Shown: positions 40,728 to 49,540, counted from the first letter of the stretch. The stretch is 64,000 nt of DNA from Saccharothrix luteola (GCF_020859565.1 NZ_JAJHUO010000017.1:62001-126000), one strand, 5' to 3'. Program-made: numbers and translations. The notes: generated from the letters alone by a model not told the origin.

Positions 40728-42008
40728 TCACGGGAAGATCCTTCCGCCGAGGGCCGTCACGCGCCCGCGCAGCAGGGTCGCCACCACCGCGCCGGGCAGC
40801 TCCATGCCCTCGAACGGCGTGTTGGCCGCGATGCTGGCGAACTCCGCGCCCCGCACCGTCCAGGTGGCGTCCGGGTCGACCAGGGTGAGGTTGGCGGGCT
40901 CGCCGACCTCGATCGGCCGGCCCTGGTCGGGCAGGCCCGCGATCTCGGCGGGCCGCTCGCTCATCACCCGCGCCACGCCGCGCCAGTCCAGCAGCCCGGT
41001 CCTGACCATGGTCTCCACCACGATCGACAGCGCGGTCTGCAGGCCGAGCATGCCGGGCCGGGCGGCGGACCACTCGGTGTCCTTGTCCTGCACGGCGTGC
41101 GGCGCGTGGTCGGTGGCCACGCAGTCGATGACGCCCTCGGCCAGCGCCTCGCGCAGCACCCGCGCGTCGGCCGCGGTGCGCAGCGGCGGGTTGACCTTGT
41201 TCACCGGGTCGTAGGTCGCCAGCCGTTCGTCGGTCAGCAGCAGGTGGTGCGGCGTGACCTCGGCGGAGACCTCCGTGCCCCGGGCCTTGGCCCACCTGAG
41301 CACGTCGGCCGTGCCGGTGGTGGAGACGTGGCACACGTGCAGCCGGGCGCCCGCGTGCAGCGCCAGCAGGCAGTCGCGGGCCACGATCGACTCCTCGGCG
41401 GCGGCCGGCCAGCCCGGCAACCCCAGCCGGGACGCCTGCTCGCCCTCGTGCGCCTGCGCGCCCACGGTCAGCCGGGGCTCCTCCGCGTGCTGCGCGACGA
41501 CCACGTCCAACGCCTTGCTGTACTCCAGGGCGCGTCGCATGATCAGCGGGTCGTGCACGCAGTGGCCGTCGTCGGAGAACACCCGGACGCCCGCCTTGGC
41601 CATCGTGCCCAGCTCGGCGAGCTTCACGCCCTCCAGGCCGACGGTGACCGCGCCGACCGGGTGCACGTCGACCAGGCCGACCTCGCGGCCACGCCGGGCG
41701 ACGTGCTGGACGACGACCTCGTTGTCCGCGACCGGGCTCGTGTTGGCCATGGCGAACACCGCCGTGTAGCCGCCCAGCGCGGCGGCGGCCGAGCCGGTGG
41801 CGATGGTCTCGGTGTCCTCGCGGCCGGGTTCGCGCAGGTGGGTGTGCAGGTCGACGAAGCCGGGCAGCAGGACCGCGCCGTTTCCCTCGACCACGTCCGC
41901 GTCCTCGGTGACCTCCCCGATGGCCGCGATCACGCCGTCGCGGATCAGCACGTCAACCGGGTCACCTTCGCCGTACGGTCGTACTCCCTTGAGGATCAAG
42001 GGGCTCAC
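40728..42008 (-). CDS. pyrC: Dihydroorotase
   Basis: PyrC cyclises carbamoyl-aspartate to dihydroorotate. The 426-aa metal-dependent enzyme has DLHTHLREPG (zinc ligands), the GGYTAVFAMANTSP segment, QHAEEPRLT, HVCHVST and the TDHAPH motif with catalytic Asp. The GTG start at 42008 has GGAGG upstream and overlaps the pyrB stop (GTGA). Confidence 0.97.
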   Translation of the reverse strand: MSPLILKGVRPYGEGDPVDVLIRDGVIAAIGEVTEDADVVEGNGAVLLPGFVDLHTHLREPGREDTETIATGSAAAALGGYTAVFAMANTSPVADNEVVVQHVARRGREVGLVDVHPVGAVTVGLEGVKLAELGTMAKAGVRVFSDDGHCVHDPLIMRRALEYSKALDVVVAQHAEEPRLTVGAQAHEGEQASRLGLPGWPAAAEESIVARDCLLALHAGARLHVCHVSTTGTADVLRWAKARGTEVSAEVTPHHLLLTDERLATYDPVNKVNPPLRTAADARVLREALAEGVIDCVATDHAPHAVQDKDTEWSAARPGMLGLQTALSIVVETMVRTGLLDWRGVARVMSERPAEIAGLPDQGRPIEVGEPANLTLVDPDATWTVRGAEFASIAANTPFEGMELPGAVVATLLRGRVTALGGRIFP

Positions 42009-42937
42009 GCGGTTTCCTCCTCGTGGGCGAGCAAGTGGTAGAGGACGGCCATGCGCACGTGCACGCCGTTGCGCACCTGGTCGGTGATGGCGGCGCGGGG
42101 CGAGTCGGCGACCGCCGAGGCGATCTCCATGCCGCGCAGCATCGGACCGGGGTGCAGCACGACCGCGTGCTCGGGCAGCAGCTTCAGCCGCCGCTCGCTC
42201 AGGCCGTAGGCGATCGAGTACTCGCGGGCCGACGGGAAGAAGCCGCCGTGCATCCGCTCGGCCTGGACCCTGAGCAGCATGACCGCGTCGAGGCTGGGCA
42301 GCTCGGCGTCCAGCTCGTGCGAGACGGTGACCGGCCAGTTCGCCACCCCGACCGGCAGCAGGGTCGGCGGCGCGACGAGCGTCACGTCGGCGCCCAGCGC
42401 GGTGAGCAGGTGCACGTTGGACCGGGCGACCCGGCTGTGCAGCACGTCGCCGACGATGGCGATCCGGCGGTCGCGCAGGTCGCCGAGCCGTTCCCGCAGG
42501 GTGGCGGCGTCGAGCAGGGCCTGGGTGGGGTGCTCGTGCATGCCGTCGCCGGCGTTGACCACCGACGTGCCCGCCTCGCGCAGCCAGCCCGCCAGCCGGT
42601 GCGCCGCGCCGGACGCCGGGTGCCGCACGATGACGCAGTCCGCGCCGGCCGCGGCCAGGGTCAGCGCGGTGTCGCGCAGCGACTCGCCCTTGCCCACGCT
42701 GGAACCCGACGACGAGACGTTCACCACATCCGCGCTCATCCACTTGCCCGCGATCTCGAAGCTGACGCGCGTGCGGGTGGAGTTCTCGTAGAACATCGTG
42801 ATGACCGTGCGACCGCGCAGCGTCGGCAGTTTGCGCACTTCACGGCCTTCGAGGGCCTGCTTGAGGTTCGCCGCGGTGTCCAGGATGGCGGTCGCCTGCG
42901 CCGGGTCGATGCCCTCGGTGGTGAGCAGGTGCTTCAC
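42005..42937 (-). CDS. pyrB: Aspartate carbamoyltransferase catalytic subunit
   Basis: PyrB joins carbamoyl phosphate and aspartate. The 310-aa protein has the carbamoyl-phosphate loop FYENSTRTRVSFE, the DGMHEHPTQALLD segment and LRVQAERM. No regulatory PyrI chain is seen, as usual in actinobacteria. It lies between pyrR and pyrC, overlapping both. Confidence 0.98.
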   Translation of the reverse strand: MKHLLTTEGIDPAQATAILDTAANLKQALEGREVRKLPTLRGRTVITMFYENSTRTRVSFEIAGKWMSADVVNVSSSGSSVGKGESLRDTALTLAAAGADCVIVRHPASGAAHRLAGWLREAGTSVVNAGDGMHEHPTQALLDAATLRERLGDLRDRRIAIVGDVLHSRVARSNVHLLTALGADVTLVAPPTLLPVGVANWPVTVSHELDAELPSLDAVMLLRVQAERMHGGFFPSAREYSIAYGLSERRLKLLPEHAVVLHPGPMLRGMEIASAVADSPRAAITDQVRNGVHVRMAVLYHLLAHEEETA

Positions 42938-43506
42938 CGCAGCACCACCCCGTCGCGCTGGTCGAACTCCTCCAGCAGCACGTGGACCTCCTCGGTGCGG
43001 GCCGTGGGCACGTTCTTGCCCACGTAGTCCGCGCGGATCGGCAGCTCGCGGTGGCCCCGGTCGACCAGCACGGCCAGCTGCACGGCGCGCGGGCGGCCGT
43101 GGTCGCGCAGGGCGTCGAGCGCGGCACGGATCGTGCGACCGGAGAACAGCACGTCGTCCACCAGGACCACGAGCTTGTCGTCGACGCCGCCCTCGGGCAG
43201 CTTGGTCGCCTCCAGCGGGCGGGTGGGCCCTCGGCGCAGGTCGTCCCGGTAGAGGGTCACGTCCAGCGTGCCGGTGGGCACCTCGACGCCCGAGAACTCG
43301 GCGATCCGCACGGCCAGCCGGCGGGCCAGCGGCGCTCCCCGGCTCGGAATCCCCATCAGGACTACCGCGGGTGCGCTCGGTGCATCAAGGGCGGTCTTCT
43401 CGATGATCTGATGGGCCATTCGGGCGACGGTGCGCGCGACGTCACCGGCCGACAGGAGCTCTCGCTCCCCGGCCGGGTCCGTCGCGCCACGTTGACGTGG
43501 CGCCAC
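42934..43506 (-). CDS. pyrR: Pyrimidine operon regulator / uracil phosphoribosyltransferase PyrR
   Basis: PyrR binds UMP and the pyr leader RNA to reduce operon expression; it often also has weak uracil phosphoribosyltransferase activity. The 190-aa protein has the PRPP motif LVVLVDDVLFSGRT (about 110-123) and the basic RNA-binding face typical of the family. It leads the operon and overlaps pyrB by ATGA/GTGA. A PyrR-binding loop is present just before its own start (43507-43551), so it probably represses its own translation. Confidence 0.97.
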   Translation of the reverse strand: MAPRQRGATDPAGERELLSAGDVARTVARMAHQIIEKTALDAPSAPAVVLMGIPSRGAPLARRLAVRIAEFSGVEVPTGTLDVTLYRDDLRRGPTRPLEATKLPEGGVDDKLVVLVDDVLFSGRTIRAALDALRDHGRPRAVQLAVLVDRGHRELPIRADYVGKNVPTARTEEVHVLLEEFDQRDGVVLR

Positions 43507-43551
43507 GGTTGGACCTCCTTCCCCGCCTCGCTGGACGGGTCCTTAAAGGAC
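43507..43551 (-). promoter_or_regulatory. PyrR-binding leader hairpin overlapping the pyrR ribosome-binding site
   Basis: On the minus strand the sequence TCCAGCGAGGC (43524-43534) matches the PyrR loop consensus UCCNGNGAGGY, closed by a CCCG/CGGG stem. The Shine-Dalgarno AAGGAGGT follows at once, then GTG. GGACC before the loop can pair with GGUCC at the Shine-Dalgarno, so PyrR binding would hide the ribosome-binding site. This implies translational control instead of an attenuator. A GTCCTTTAAGGAC palindrome lies just upstream (43539-43551). Confidence 0.75.
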
Positions 43552-43658
43552 GTCGGACACCCGGCTGCGACCGGGCTGACCAGCACCGTATCAGGCGAGC
43601 GCGGTCAATCTTCCGGGTGGTGTGCGTGGTCTCGCCCACCTGTCCCAACGAGATCAGC

Positions 43659-43700
43659 TTGACCTGGTGACCACGGAGAGCAATCATTACTCTGCGTATT
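43659..43700 (+). promoter_or_regulatory. bldD promoter with overlapping BldD box
   Basis: A -35 TTGACC (43659-43664) and -10-like AATCAT (43682-43687) are 17 bp apart. TTACTCTGCGTATT (43687-43700) matches the BldD operator consensus tnACnC(A/T)GnGTnAn except for one position. It covers the predicted transcription start, which fits BldD autorepression known in Streptomyces. Confidence 0.65.
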
Positions 43701-43764
43701 GATCTAAGCCTCCCCGCGGCAGTCCCCTACCGGCTGACGGGGCGAATGAACGGAGAACCGCCAC

Positions 43765-44253
43765 ATGGGCGACTACGCCAAGGCGCTGGGGGCAAAGCTC
43801 CGCGCGATCCGCCAGCAGCAGGGCTTGTCTTTGCACGGCGTCGAGCAGAAGTCCGGCGGTCGCTGGAAGGCCGTGGTCGTCGGCTCGTACGAGCGCGGCG
43901 ACCGCGCCGTGACCGTGCAGAAGCTCGCCGAGCTGGCCGACTTCTACGGCGTCCCGGTGGCCGAGCTGCTGCCGGAAGGTCGGGTGCCGTCCGGCGCGGA
44001 ACCCGCCACGAAGATCGTCATCAACCTGGAACGGCTGCAACAGCTGCCGGCGGAGAAGGTCGGGCCGCTCGCGCGGTACGCGGCCACCATCCAGAGCCAG
44101 CGCGGCGACTACAACGGCAAGGTGCTGTCCATCCGGACCGAGGACCTGCGCTCGCTGGCGATCATCTACGACATGACGCCCGGCGAGCTGACCGAGCAGC
44201 TCATCGACTGGGGCGTGCTGCCTCCCGAGGCCCGTCCGGCCAAGGAAGACTGA
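43765..44253 (+). CDS. bldD: Developmental regulator BldD
   Basis: BldD is a c-di-GMP-responsive repressor that holds back sporulation genes in actinomycetes. The 162-aa protein has an N-terminal XRE HTH (about 5-70, RAIRQQQGLSLHGVEQKS and WKAVVVGSYERG). In the C-terminal domain both c-di-GMP motifs are kept: RGD at 113-115 and RxxD (RTED) at 124-127, eight residues apart. The ATG has GGAG nearby. It is divergent from pyrR, as in Streptomyces. Regulation of its own promoter is likely (box at 43687-43700). Confidence 0.96.
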   Translation: MGDYAKALGAKLRAIRQQQGLSLHGVEQKSGGRWKAVVVGSYERGDRAVTVQKLAELADFYGVPVAELLPEGRVPSGAEPATKIVINLERLQQLPAEKVGPLARYAATIQSQRGDYNGKVLSIRTEDLRSLAIIYDMTPGELTEQLIDWGVLPPEARPAKED

Positions 44254-44263
44254 GCACGCGGAA

Positions 44264-44299
44264 AAGGGCCACCCGGCGGCTCGCCAACGGGTGGCCCTT
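44264..44299 (+). terminator. bldD terminator hairpin
   Basis: AAGGGCCACCCG (44264-44275) and CGGGTGGCCCTT (44288-44299) form a perfect 12-bp stem with a 12-nt loop just after the bldD stop. No long U tract follows. It can also serve the converging nusB side. Confidence 0.8.
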
Positions 44300-44352
44300 C
44301 CGGCCTGCGGCCTGCTCGGCGGCAGGCGGTGTGACTGGAGCGCCGCGTGGGG

Positions 44353-44772
44353 CTAGAGCACGGCCCGGAGCTGGTCGGCGATGACCGCGATCCGGCCGAG
44401 CACGCCGTTGACGAACCGCGGCGAGTCGTCCGTGGACAGGCCCTTGGCCAGCTCGACCGCCTCGTCGATCGCGACCGCGTCCGGCACGTCGGCGGCCCAG
44501 AGCAGCTCGTAGAGCCCGATCCGCAGCACCGCGCGGTCGACCGCCGGCATGCGCTGAAGCGTCCAGCCCTCCGCGTGCTCGGAGATCAGGTCGTCGATGC
44601 GCGCGCGGTGCGCCGTGACGCCTTCCACCAGGACGATCGTGTAGTCGTTCACCGGTGGCACGTCCGTCGAACCGACCCGGTCCGCGAGCAGCGTGACCGG
44701 GTCGGTGCCCCGCAGGTCGGCCTCGTAGAGGACGTCCAGCGCGCGTTTGCGGGCCTTGCTCCGTGCGCCCAT
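44353..44772 (-). CDS. nusB: Transcription antitermination factor NusB
   Basis: The 139-aa all-helical protein is part of the rRNA antitermination complex. MGARSKARKRALDVLYEADLRG and the C-terminal AVDRAVLRIGLYELLWA, AIDEAVELAKGLSTDDSPRFVNGVL blocks are diagnostic. It starts 1 bp after the efp stop and ends the pepQ-efp-nusB unit. Confidence 0.97.
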   Translation of the reverse strand: MGARSKARKRALDVLYEADLRGTDPVTLLADRVGSTDVPPVNDYTIVLVEGVTAHRARIDDLISEHAEGWTLQRMPAVDRAVLRIGLYELLWAADVPDAVAIDEAVELAKGLSTDDSPRFVNGVLGRIAVIADQLRAVL

Positions 44773-44773
44773 C

Positions 44774-45337
44774 TCAGCCGTTCACGCGGCCCAGGTAACG
44801 GCCGTCGCGGGTGTCGACCTTGATCTTCTCGCCGGTCGTGACGAACAGCGGCACCTGGATCTCCGCGCCCGTCTCCAGCGTGGCGGGCTTGGTGCCGCCG
44901 GTGGAGCGGTCGCCCTGCAGGCCCGGGTCGGTGTGCTGGATCACGAGCTCGACCGAGGTCGGGAGCTCGATGTAGAGCGCGACGCCCTCGTGCATGGCGA
45001 CGACCGCTTCCTGGTTCTCCAGCATGTAGTTCGCCGCGTCGCCGACCGTCTCGGCCGGGATGCTGATCTGGTCGTAGGTGTCGCCGTCCATGAAGACGAA
45101 GTCGGCGCCGTCCTTGTACAGGTAGGTCATGCCGCGCTTGTCGACGGTGGCCGTCTCGACCTTGGTGCCCGCGTTGAAGGTCTTGTCCACGACCTTGCCG
45201 GACAGGACGTGCTTCAACGTGGTGCGCACGAAGGCGCCGCCCTTGCCCGGCTTCACGTGCTGGAACGCGGTGACGGTCCACAGCTGGCCGTCGAGGTTCA
45301 GCACCAGGCCGTTCTTCAGGTCGTTGGTGGTGGCCAC
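44774..45337 (-). CDS. efp: Elongation factor P
   Basis: EF-P helps ribosomes pass proline stretches. The 187-aa protein has three beta-barrel domains. The tip loop reads KPGKGGAFVR with Lys32 at the position modified in some bacteria; actinobacteria are thought to use it differently or unmodified. ENQEAVVAMHEG and GLQGDRSTGGTKPATLETGAEIQVPLF confirm domains II and III. It is followed by nusB and preceded by pepQ. Confidence 0.98.
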   Translation of the reverse strand: MATTNDLKNGLVLNLDGQLWTVTAFQHVKPGKGGAFVRTTLKHVLSGKVVDKTFNAGTKVETATVDKRGMTYLYKDGADFVFMDGDTYDQISIPAETVGDAANYMLENQEAVVAMHEGVALYIELPTSVELVIQHTDPGLQGDRSTGGTKPATLETGAEIQVPLFVTTGEKIKVDTRDGRYLGRVNG

Positions 45338-45414
45338 GGTGGTGGGCTCTCCTGTTGCGTGAGTGGAGGACGACGTCGGCTCGGCCGACGAATCCGATTC
45401 CAGGCGATCCGACT

Positions 45415-46500
45415 TCAGATGACCACGAGCTCCTTCGTGGTCAGGGTGAGGAGCTCCGGGGCGCCTTCGCGCACCACGAGCGTGTCCTCGATGCGGACAC
45501 CACCCTTCCCGGCCAGGTACACACCGGGCTCGACGGTGACCGCCATACCGGGCAGAAGTGTACCGTCACCCGCCTTCGACAGCGCTGGAGCCTCGTGGAT
45601 CTGCAGGCCGACGCCGTGGCCGAGGCCGTGCACGAACTCGTCGCCGTGCCCGGCCTCCTCGATCACGCCGCGCGCCGCCGCGTCCACGTCCGCGAACGAC
45701 GTGCCCACCGCGAGCGCGGCCCGGCCCGCCGCCTGCGAGGCCGCGACCAGTTGGTACAGCTCGCGCTGCCAGTCCGCGGCCCGGCCGACGACCAGGGTGC
45801 GGGTCATGTCGGAGTGGTAGCCGTCGACCAGCGCGCCGAAGTCCAGCTTCACGAAGTCGCCGTCGCGAACCAGGGCGTCGGTCGGTCGGTGGTGCGGCAC
45901 GGCCGAGTTCGCGCCCGTCGCCACGATCGACTCGAACGCGCGCCCGGCCGCGCCGTGGTCGAGCATGCGGCTCTCCAGCTCGCGGGCGATCTCCTTCTCG
46001 CTGCGGCCGGGCCGCAGGCCGCCGTGCTCGATGAGACCGGCCAGCGCCCGGTCGGCCGCCGCGCACGCCATCCGCAGGGCCTCGACCTCGGCGTCGTCCT
46101 TGACCAGCCGCAGTCGTTCGACCAGGTCGGCGGCGGGCGCCAGCTCGGTGCCGGCGGCCGCGGCCGTGAGCTGGTCCAGGCCGTCGACGGTCACGTGGCG
46201 GCTCTCGAAGCCGACCCGGCCCGCGCCCTCCTTCGCCGCCCGTTCGACCAGCACCGCGTCGCACGGCCGGTCGATGACCCGCTCCAGGTCCGGCACCTGC
46301 GCGGCGGCCTGGGTGAGGTACCGGCCGTCGGTGCAGAACACCGTCGCGTCCTCGGAGTCGGCGTGCACGAGCAGCGCCGCGTTCGAGCCCGTGAACCCGG
46401 TGAGGTAGCGGACGTTGAGCAGGTTCGTCACCAGCAGCGCGTCCAGCTCCCGGTCCCGGAGCGTGGCGCGCAGGGCGGCGCGGCGAGTGGAGTGCGGCAT
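45415..46500 (-). CDS. pepQ: M24 family aminopeptidase (Xaa-Pro peptidase type)
   Basis: The 361-aa enzyme has an N-terminal creatinase-like domain (about 1-130) and a pita-bread C-terminal domain with five metal ligands: LDFGALVDGYHSDMTRT (two Asp), HGLGHGVGLQIHE (His), VTVEPGVYL (Glu) and GVRIEDTLVV (Glu). It cleaves peptides at proline-containing ends. Position upstream of efp is conserved in actinobacteria, a link to proline-rich translation that is not proven. The ATG at 46500 is chosen; an upstream extension has no support. Confidence 0.95.
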   Translation of the reverse strand: MPHSTRRAALRATLRDRELDALLVTNLLNVRYLTGFTGSNAALLVHADSEDATVFCTDGRYLTQAAAQVPDLERVIDRPCDAVLVERAAKEGAGRVGFESRHVTVDGLDQLTAAAAGTELAPAADLVERLRLVKDDAEVEALRMACAAADRALAGLIEHGGLRPGRSEKEIARELESRMLDHGAAGRAFESIVATGANSAVPHHRPTDALVRDGDFVKLDFGALVDGYHSDMTRTLVVGRAADWQRELYQLVAASQAAGRAALAVGTSFADVDAAARGVIEEAGHGDEFVHGLGHGVGLQIHEAPALSKAGDGTLLPGMAVTVEPGVYLAGKGGVRIEDTLVVREGAPELLTLTTKELVVI

Positions 46501-46644
46501 GTCAGCAGCGTAAGGCCCGGTGGACCACCTCACCGTGCCACTCGATCGGGTGAACCGTGCTGAATCGTGCGACAGTCGTGTGACGGACAGTGCGGGCCCG
46601 GTGGGTGCTATGACGGGCTGCCGGTCCGACTTAGGGTGGGACGC

Positions 46645-47064
46645 ATGCGAGCGTGGCTGGTCCGAGGGTTCTGGCTGGGTCTGTTCCACGGCGGGGTGCA
46701 GACCGGCACCTCGGCGGTCAACGTCCACAGCCCCGAGGCCGCCTCGTCCATCCGGTACATCGCGATCGGGCTGGTGGTCGTGATCGGGGTGCTGTGGGGC
46801 GCGTTGGACGCGTGGCGGCAACTCGAGGGGCGCGGCATGGTGTGGTTCCTCGCGGCGCTGGTGGCCGGGCCACTGGCCGGGATCGCGGGGGTGGCCGGGC
46901 GGTCGCTGGTGGACCAGACGGGCCTGGAATCGCTCGGGCCGGCGCTGACCGGCGGCGCGGCGTTCACCGCGTTGCTGGTGATGGCGACGGCGGCGGTCGG
47001 GATGGGCATCGGCGGCGCCCTGCCCCAGCCGGACGGCTCGCGGCAGGCGGACGGGCCGCGGTAG
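46645..47064 (+). CDS. B-4DMT family four-helix membrane protein
   Basis: The 139-aa protein has four predicted membrane segments (about 2-22, 33-55, 66-88 and 105-128) and a short hydrophilic tail. It resembles the B-4DMT transporter family annotated in actinobacteria near efp-pepQ, from memory. The substrate is unknown. It starts in the 144-bp gap divergent from pepQ and converges with the propeller lipoprotein (15-bp gap). Confidence 0.8.
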   Translation: MRAWLVRGFWLGLFHGGVQTGTSAVNVHSPEAASSIRYIAIGLVVVIGVLWGALDAWRQLEGRGMVWFLAALVAGPLAGIAGVAGRSLVDQTGLESLGPALTGGAAFTALLVMATAAVGMGIGGALPQPDGSRQADGPR

Positions 47065-47079
47065 CCCGGCGGGGTTGCG

Positions 47080-48618
47080 TCAGCGGCGCAGTTCGCCCGC
47101 CTCCTCGTACGACTCCCACTCCTTCTTCGTGACCGACGTGAGCTGCGACGAGTTCAGCGTGACGATCTCGAGCGCGGCCTCGCCCGCGCCGAGCGCCCAC
47201 AGCCGGTCCTTCACCAGCAGCCCGATCCGGCCGTCGGGCGCGCGCACCGCCTTCGCGCCGGCCGGGATCTCCGCCGCGACGGGCAGGTCGTCCACGCCCG
47301 GCGGACGGCGGTCGAGCACCTTGGTGGCGAGCCGGTCGGTCACCGAACGGCGCTCCAGCCGCACCACCTCGCCGTCCAGCACGAGATCCGTGGTGTTCGC
47401 GGGCGACGGCACGGCGTAACCGCGCAGCAACGCCGCCGAGTCCTCGTCCGCGCAGCCCGGCACGTTCGCGAGGTCGAGCCCGAACTGGCTGAGGTCGGTC
47501 GGCGCGGCCGCCGCGCCGTCCAGGGTCGCGCGGACCACGTCCACCGCGATCCGGCCGCACGGGTCGTCGGCGGTCACCGGCGCGTGCCCGAGGGGTGTGC
47601 GGACCAGGCCGGGGCCCTCTCGCCAAGGGCCGGGGATGTGCACCTGGGGGTGCGGGTTCGCGGTGAACTCCTTGTTCCAGAACGTCAACGTCGTGCCGTG
47701 CTCGGTCTCGTGGGCGATGACGAACGCGCGCAGCGCGGCGACGTACATCCAGTCGGCGCTGAACGCGTCGACCACCGAGCGGGTCCGCTTCGAACGCGTG
47801 TCGGGCACCTGCTGGAAGCCGGCCGGCCCGAGCGCCTGCACGCCGGAGGCGAACGTCGGGTCCTTGGACCGCAGCACGAACTGACCCGCGCCGTTCCACC
47901 CGGCCGCCTCACCGGTCGTGTCGGTGAACATGAGGTGGAACCAGCCGTCGACGACCAGCACCGACGGTTGGCCGGCGCCGTAGGTGTTGTCCCTGGTCTT
48001 GTCGTAGGACGGGCTCACGATCGGCTTGCCGCCCGCGGCGCGCGTCCACGAGATGCCGTCCGGGCTGGTGGCGACGCCGATGGCGTTGCCGTTGGCGTGA
48101 TCGCCCGCCGCGCCCGTGTAGTAGAGGTAGTAGGTGTCGCCGAGCCTGATCACCGACGGGTCGCAGGTGTGCACGCCGTCGAAGCCCGTGACGCTGCCGG
48201 ACAGCACCGGCACGGCCGGTGTGCCGTTGGGCGCGGCGAAGGGGCCGGCCGCCGAGGGGCTCTCCGCGTAGAGCAGGTCGTCGCCGGGCGGTGCGGCGAC
48301 CATGAGCTGGCTGCACCACCACATGCGGTGCCGGCCGCCCTCCAGCAGGATCGTCGGCCCGTAGTTGTACGGCGCGTCGCCGCCGTGCGCGACCACGCCA
48401 CCGCTCTGCCTGCCGCGGTCGGCGGCCAGGGGCACCGGCTCCGACTTCGGTTTCGGCTTTGGTTTTGGCGGCTCCGCGGCCGAGCTGGACGTGGGCGCGG
48501 CGCTGCTCGGGGCGGGTGCCGACGCCGGGTCGGCGGCGCTCGGGGCGCAGGCCGTCACCAGCACGACGGTCATCGCGGACCCGAGGAGCCTCACCGCTCC
48601 CGCATCGGACCTGGACAT
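47080..48618 (-). CDS. Secreted five-bladed propeller lipoprotein (GH43-like)
   Basis: The 512-aa lipoprotein has lipobox LVTAC (C24), a Ser/Ala/Pro linker with PKPKPKPK (about 50-60), then a beta-propeller with DPSVIRLGDTYYLYYTG, YGAGQPSVLVVDGWFHLMFTDT and FSADWMYVAALRAFVIAHET. The pattern resembles glycoside hydrolase family 43/DUF4185 propellers that act on sugars. Clear GH43 catalytic acidic residues cannot be fixed by eye. Substrate unknown; outer-surface carbohydrate binding is the likely role. The ATG at 48618 begins the signal peptide. It is not in an obvious operon. Confidence 0.75.
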   Translation of the reverse strand: MSRSDAGAVRLLGSAMTVVLVTACAPSAADPASAPAPSSAAPTSSSAAEPPKPKPKPKSEPVPLAADRGRQSGGVVAHGGDAPYNYGPTILLEGGRHRMWWCSQLMVAAPPGDDLLYAESPSAAGPFAAPNGTPAVPVLSGSVTGFDGVHTCDPSVIRLGDTYYLYYTGAAGDHANGNAIGVATSPDGISWTRAAGGKPIVSPSYDKTRDNTYGAGQPSVLVVDGWFHLMFTDTTGEAAGWNGAGQFVLRSKDPTFASGVQALGPAGFQQVPDTRSKRTRSVVDAFSADWMYVAALRAFVIAHETEHGTTLTFWNKEFTANPHPQVHIPGPWREGPGLVRTPLGHAPVTADDPCGRIAVDVVRATLDGAAAAPTDLSQFGLDLANVPGCADEDSAALLRGYAVPSPANTTDLVLDGEVVRLERRSVTDRLATKVLDRRPPGVDDLPVAAEIPAGAKAVRAPDGRIGLLVKDRLWALGAGEAALEIVTLNSSQLTSVTKKEWESYEEAGELRR

Positions 48619-48719
48619 GGCGGGGCCGATCTCCACTTCTGCCGGCGTTCTGACACCGGGGCCACTGGCAGCACACCCGGTTCCGGTCCAGTGTAGAGAT
48701 CCACTCCGTCTGTCGAGTG

Positions 48720-49112
48720 TCAACCGGACGAGGCCACGAGCTCCACTTCGAAGCCGTCCGTGTTCTCCAGATAGGCGGCGTAGTGATTGGGACCACCCGC
48801 GTGGGGATATCTGTCCGCGAACAACGGCGACCAACCGTGTCCGGTCGCCGCGCCGGCCAACCGATCGACCTCCTGCCGCCCGCCGACGTGGAACGCCAAG
48901 TGGTTCAACCCCGTGCCGAGCCGGTGGTGCGCATCCAGGGCGGGCGACTGCTCCACCACGAGGTAGGTGGGGCCGAGGCGCCAGCTCACCCCTGCCGGCC
49001 AGCGCTGGTACTCGACCCAGCCGAGCTCGCCGAGCAGCCAGCCGATGCTGTGCTCGGCACGGGCCAGGTCGGGCACCCACAGCTCGACGTGGTGCAAGTC
49101 CCCCGCCGCCAT
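48720..49112 (-). CDS. VOC (glyoxalase/bleomycin resistance-like) protein
   Basis: The 130-aa protein has two beta-alpha-beta-beta-beta modules of the vicinal oxygen chelate fold: DLHHVELWVPDLARAEHSIG at the start and GLNHLAFHVGG in the second module, ending YLENTDGFEVELVAS. Possible metal ligands are the His in HHVEL, the His in NHLAFHV and the Glu in FEVELV. Substrate unknown; VOC proteins act as glyoxalases, dioxygenases or drug-binding proteins. It lies between the lipoprotein and aroB, with a 100-bp gap before the lipoprotein start. Confidence 0.88.
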   Translation of the reverse strand: MAAGDLHHVELWVPDLARAEHSIGWLLGELGWVEYQRWPAGVSWRLGPTYLVVEQSPALDAHHRLGTGLNHLAFHVGGRQEVDRLAGAATGHGWSPLFADRYPHAGGPNHYAAYLENTDGFEVELVASSG

Positions 49113-49540
49113 CCGCCCTCCCTCATCGCATGCTCATCACACGTCCTCGGCACACGTCTTCGGCGCACAATGATCACCCGAAAGTGGCACCGGCTCCGGG
49201 GATGAACGGTAAGCCCGGATTTGTTGCCGGAAAAAAGAAGGTGTGGCGCCCCGGCCCCCTGTGTCTGCGGCGGGCTTGGTCCGCGACGGGCTTGGCTCGG
49301 GGTGTCCGCGTCGGCTTGGTCCTCCGGGGTCTGCGGCGGCTGGCGGCTGGTGCGCGGCTGACGCGGGGTGTGCGCTTGTGATCCCGCCCAGCGGTGACGC
49401 GGGGTGTGCGTGGGCCTGACGCGCGGCAGCGTGCGTCGGCCGCGCGGTTGCGTGCGTCGGCGCGACGCGGATGGCTAGGCAGGTCGAAGGCTGGGCGCTG
49501 GGGGTCAGCTGGGCGGGTCAGAGGCCGCCGCTGGGCAGGC
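49113..49540. repeat. Gene-free gap with 16-bp direct repeats
   Basis: No gene is recognised in this 428-bp stretch before the aroB stop. TGACGCGGGGTGTGCG occurs at 49359-49374 and 49395-49410, and related CGCGG/GTGCGTCGG words recur around them. The rest is strongly G-rich on the plus strand. It looks like decayed or slippage-expanded spacer. Confidence 0.55.

Noticed and set aside
43552..43658. A pyrR -35/-10 pair (TTGACC with TACGGT near 43600)
   Set aside because: The spacing is only about 12 bp, too short for a normal promoter.
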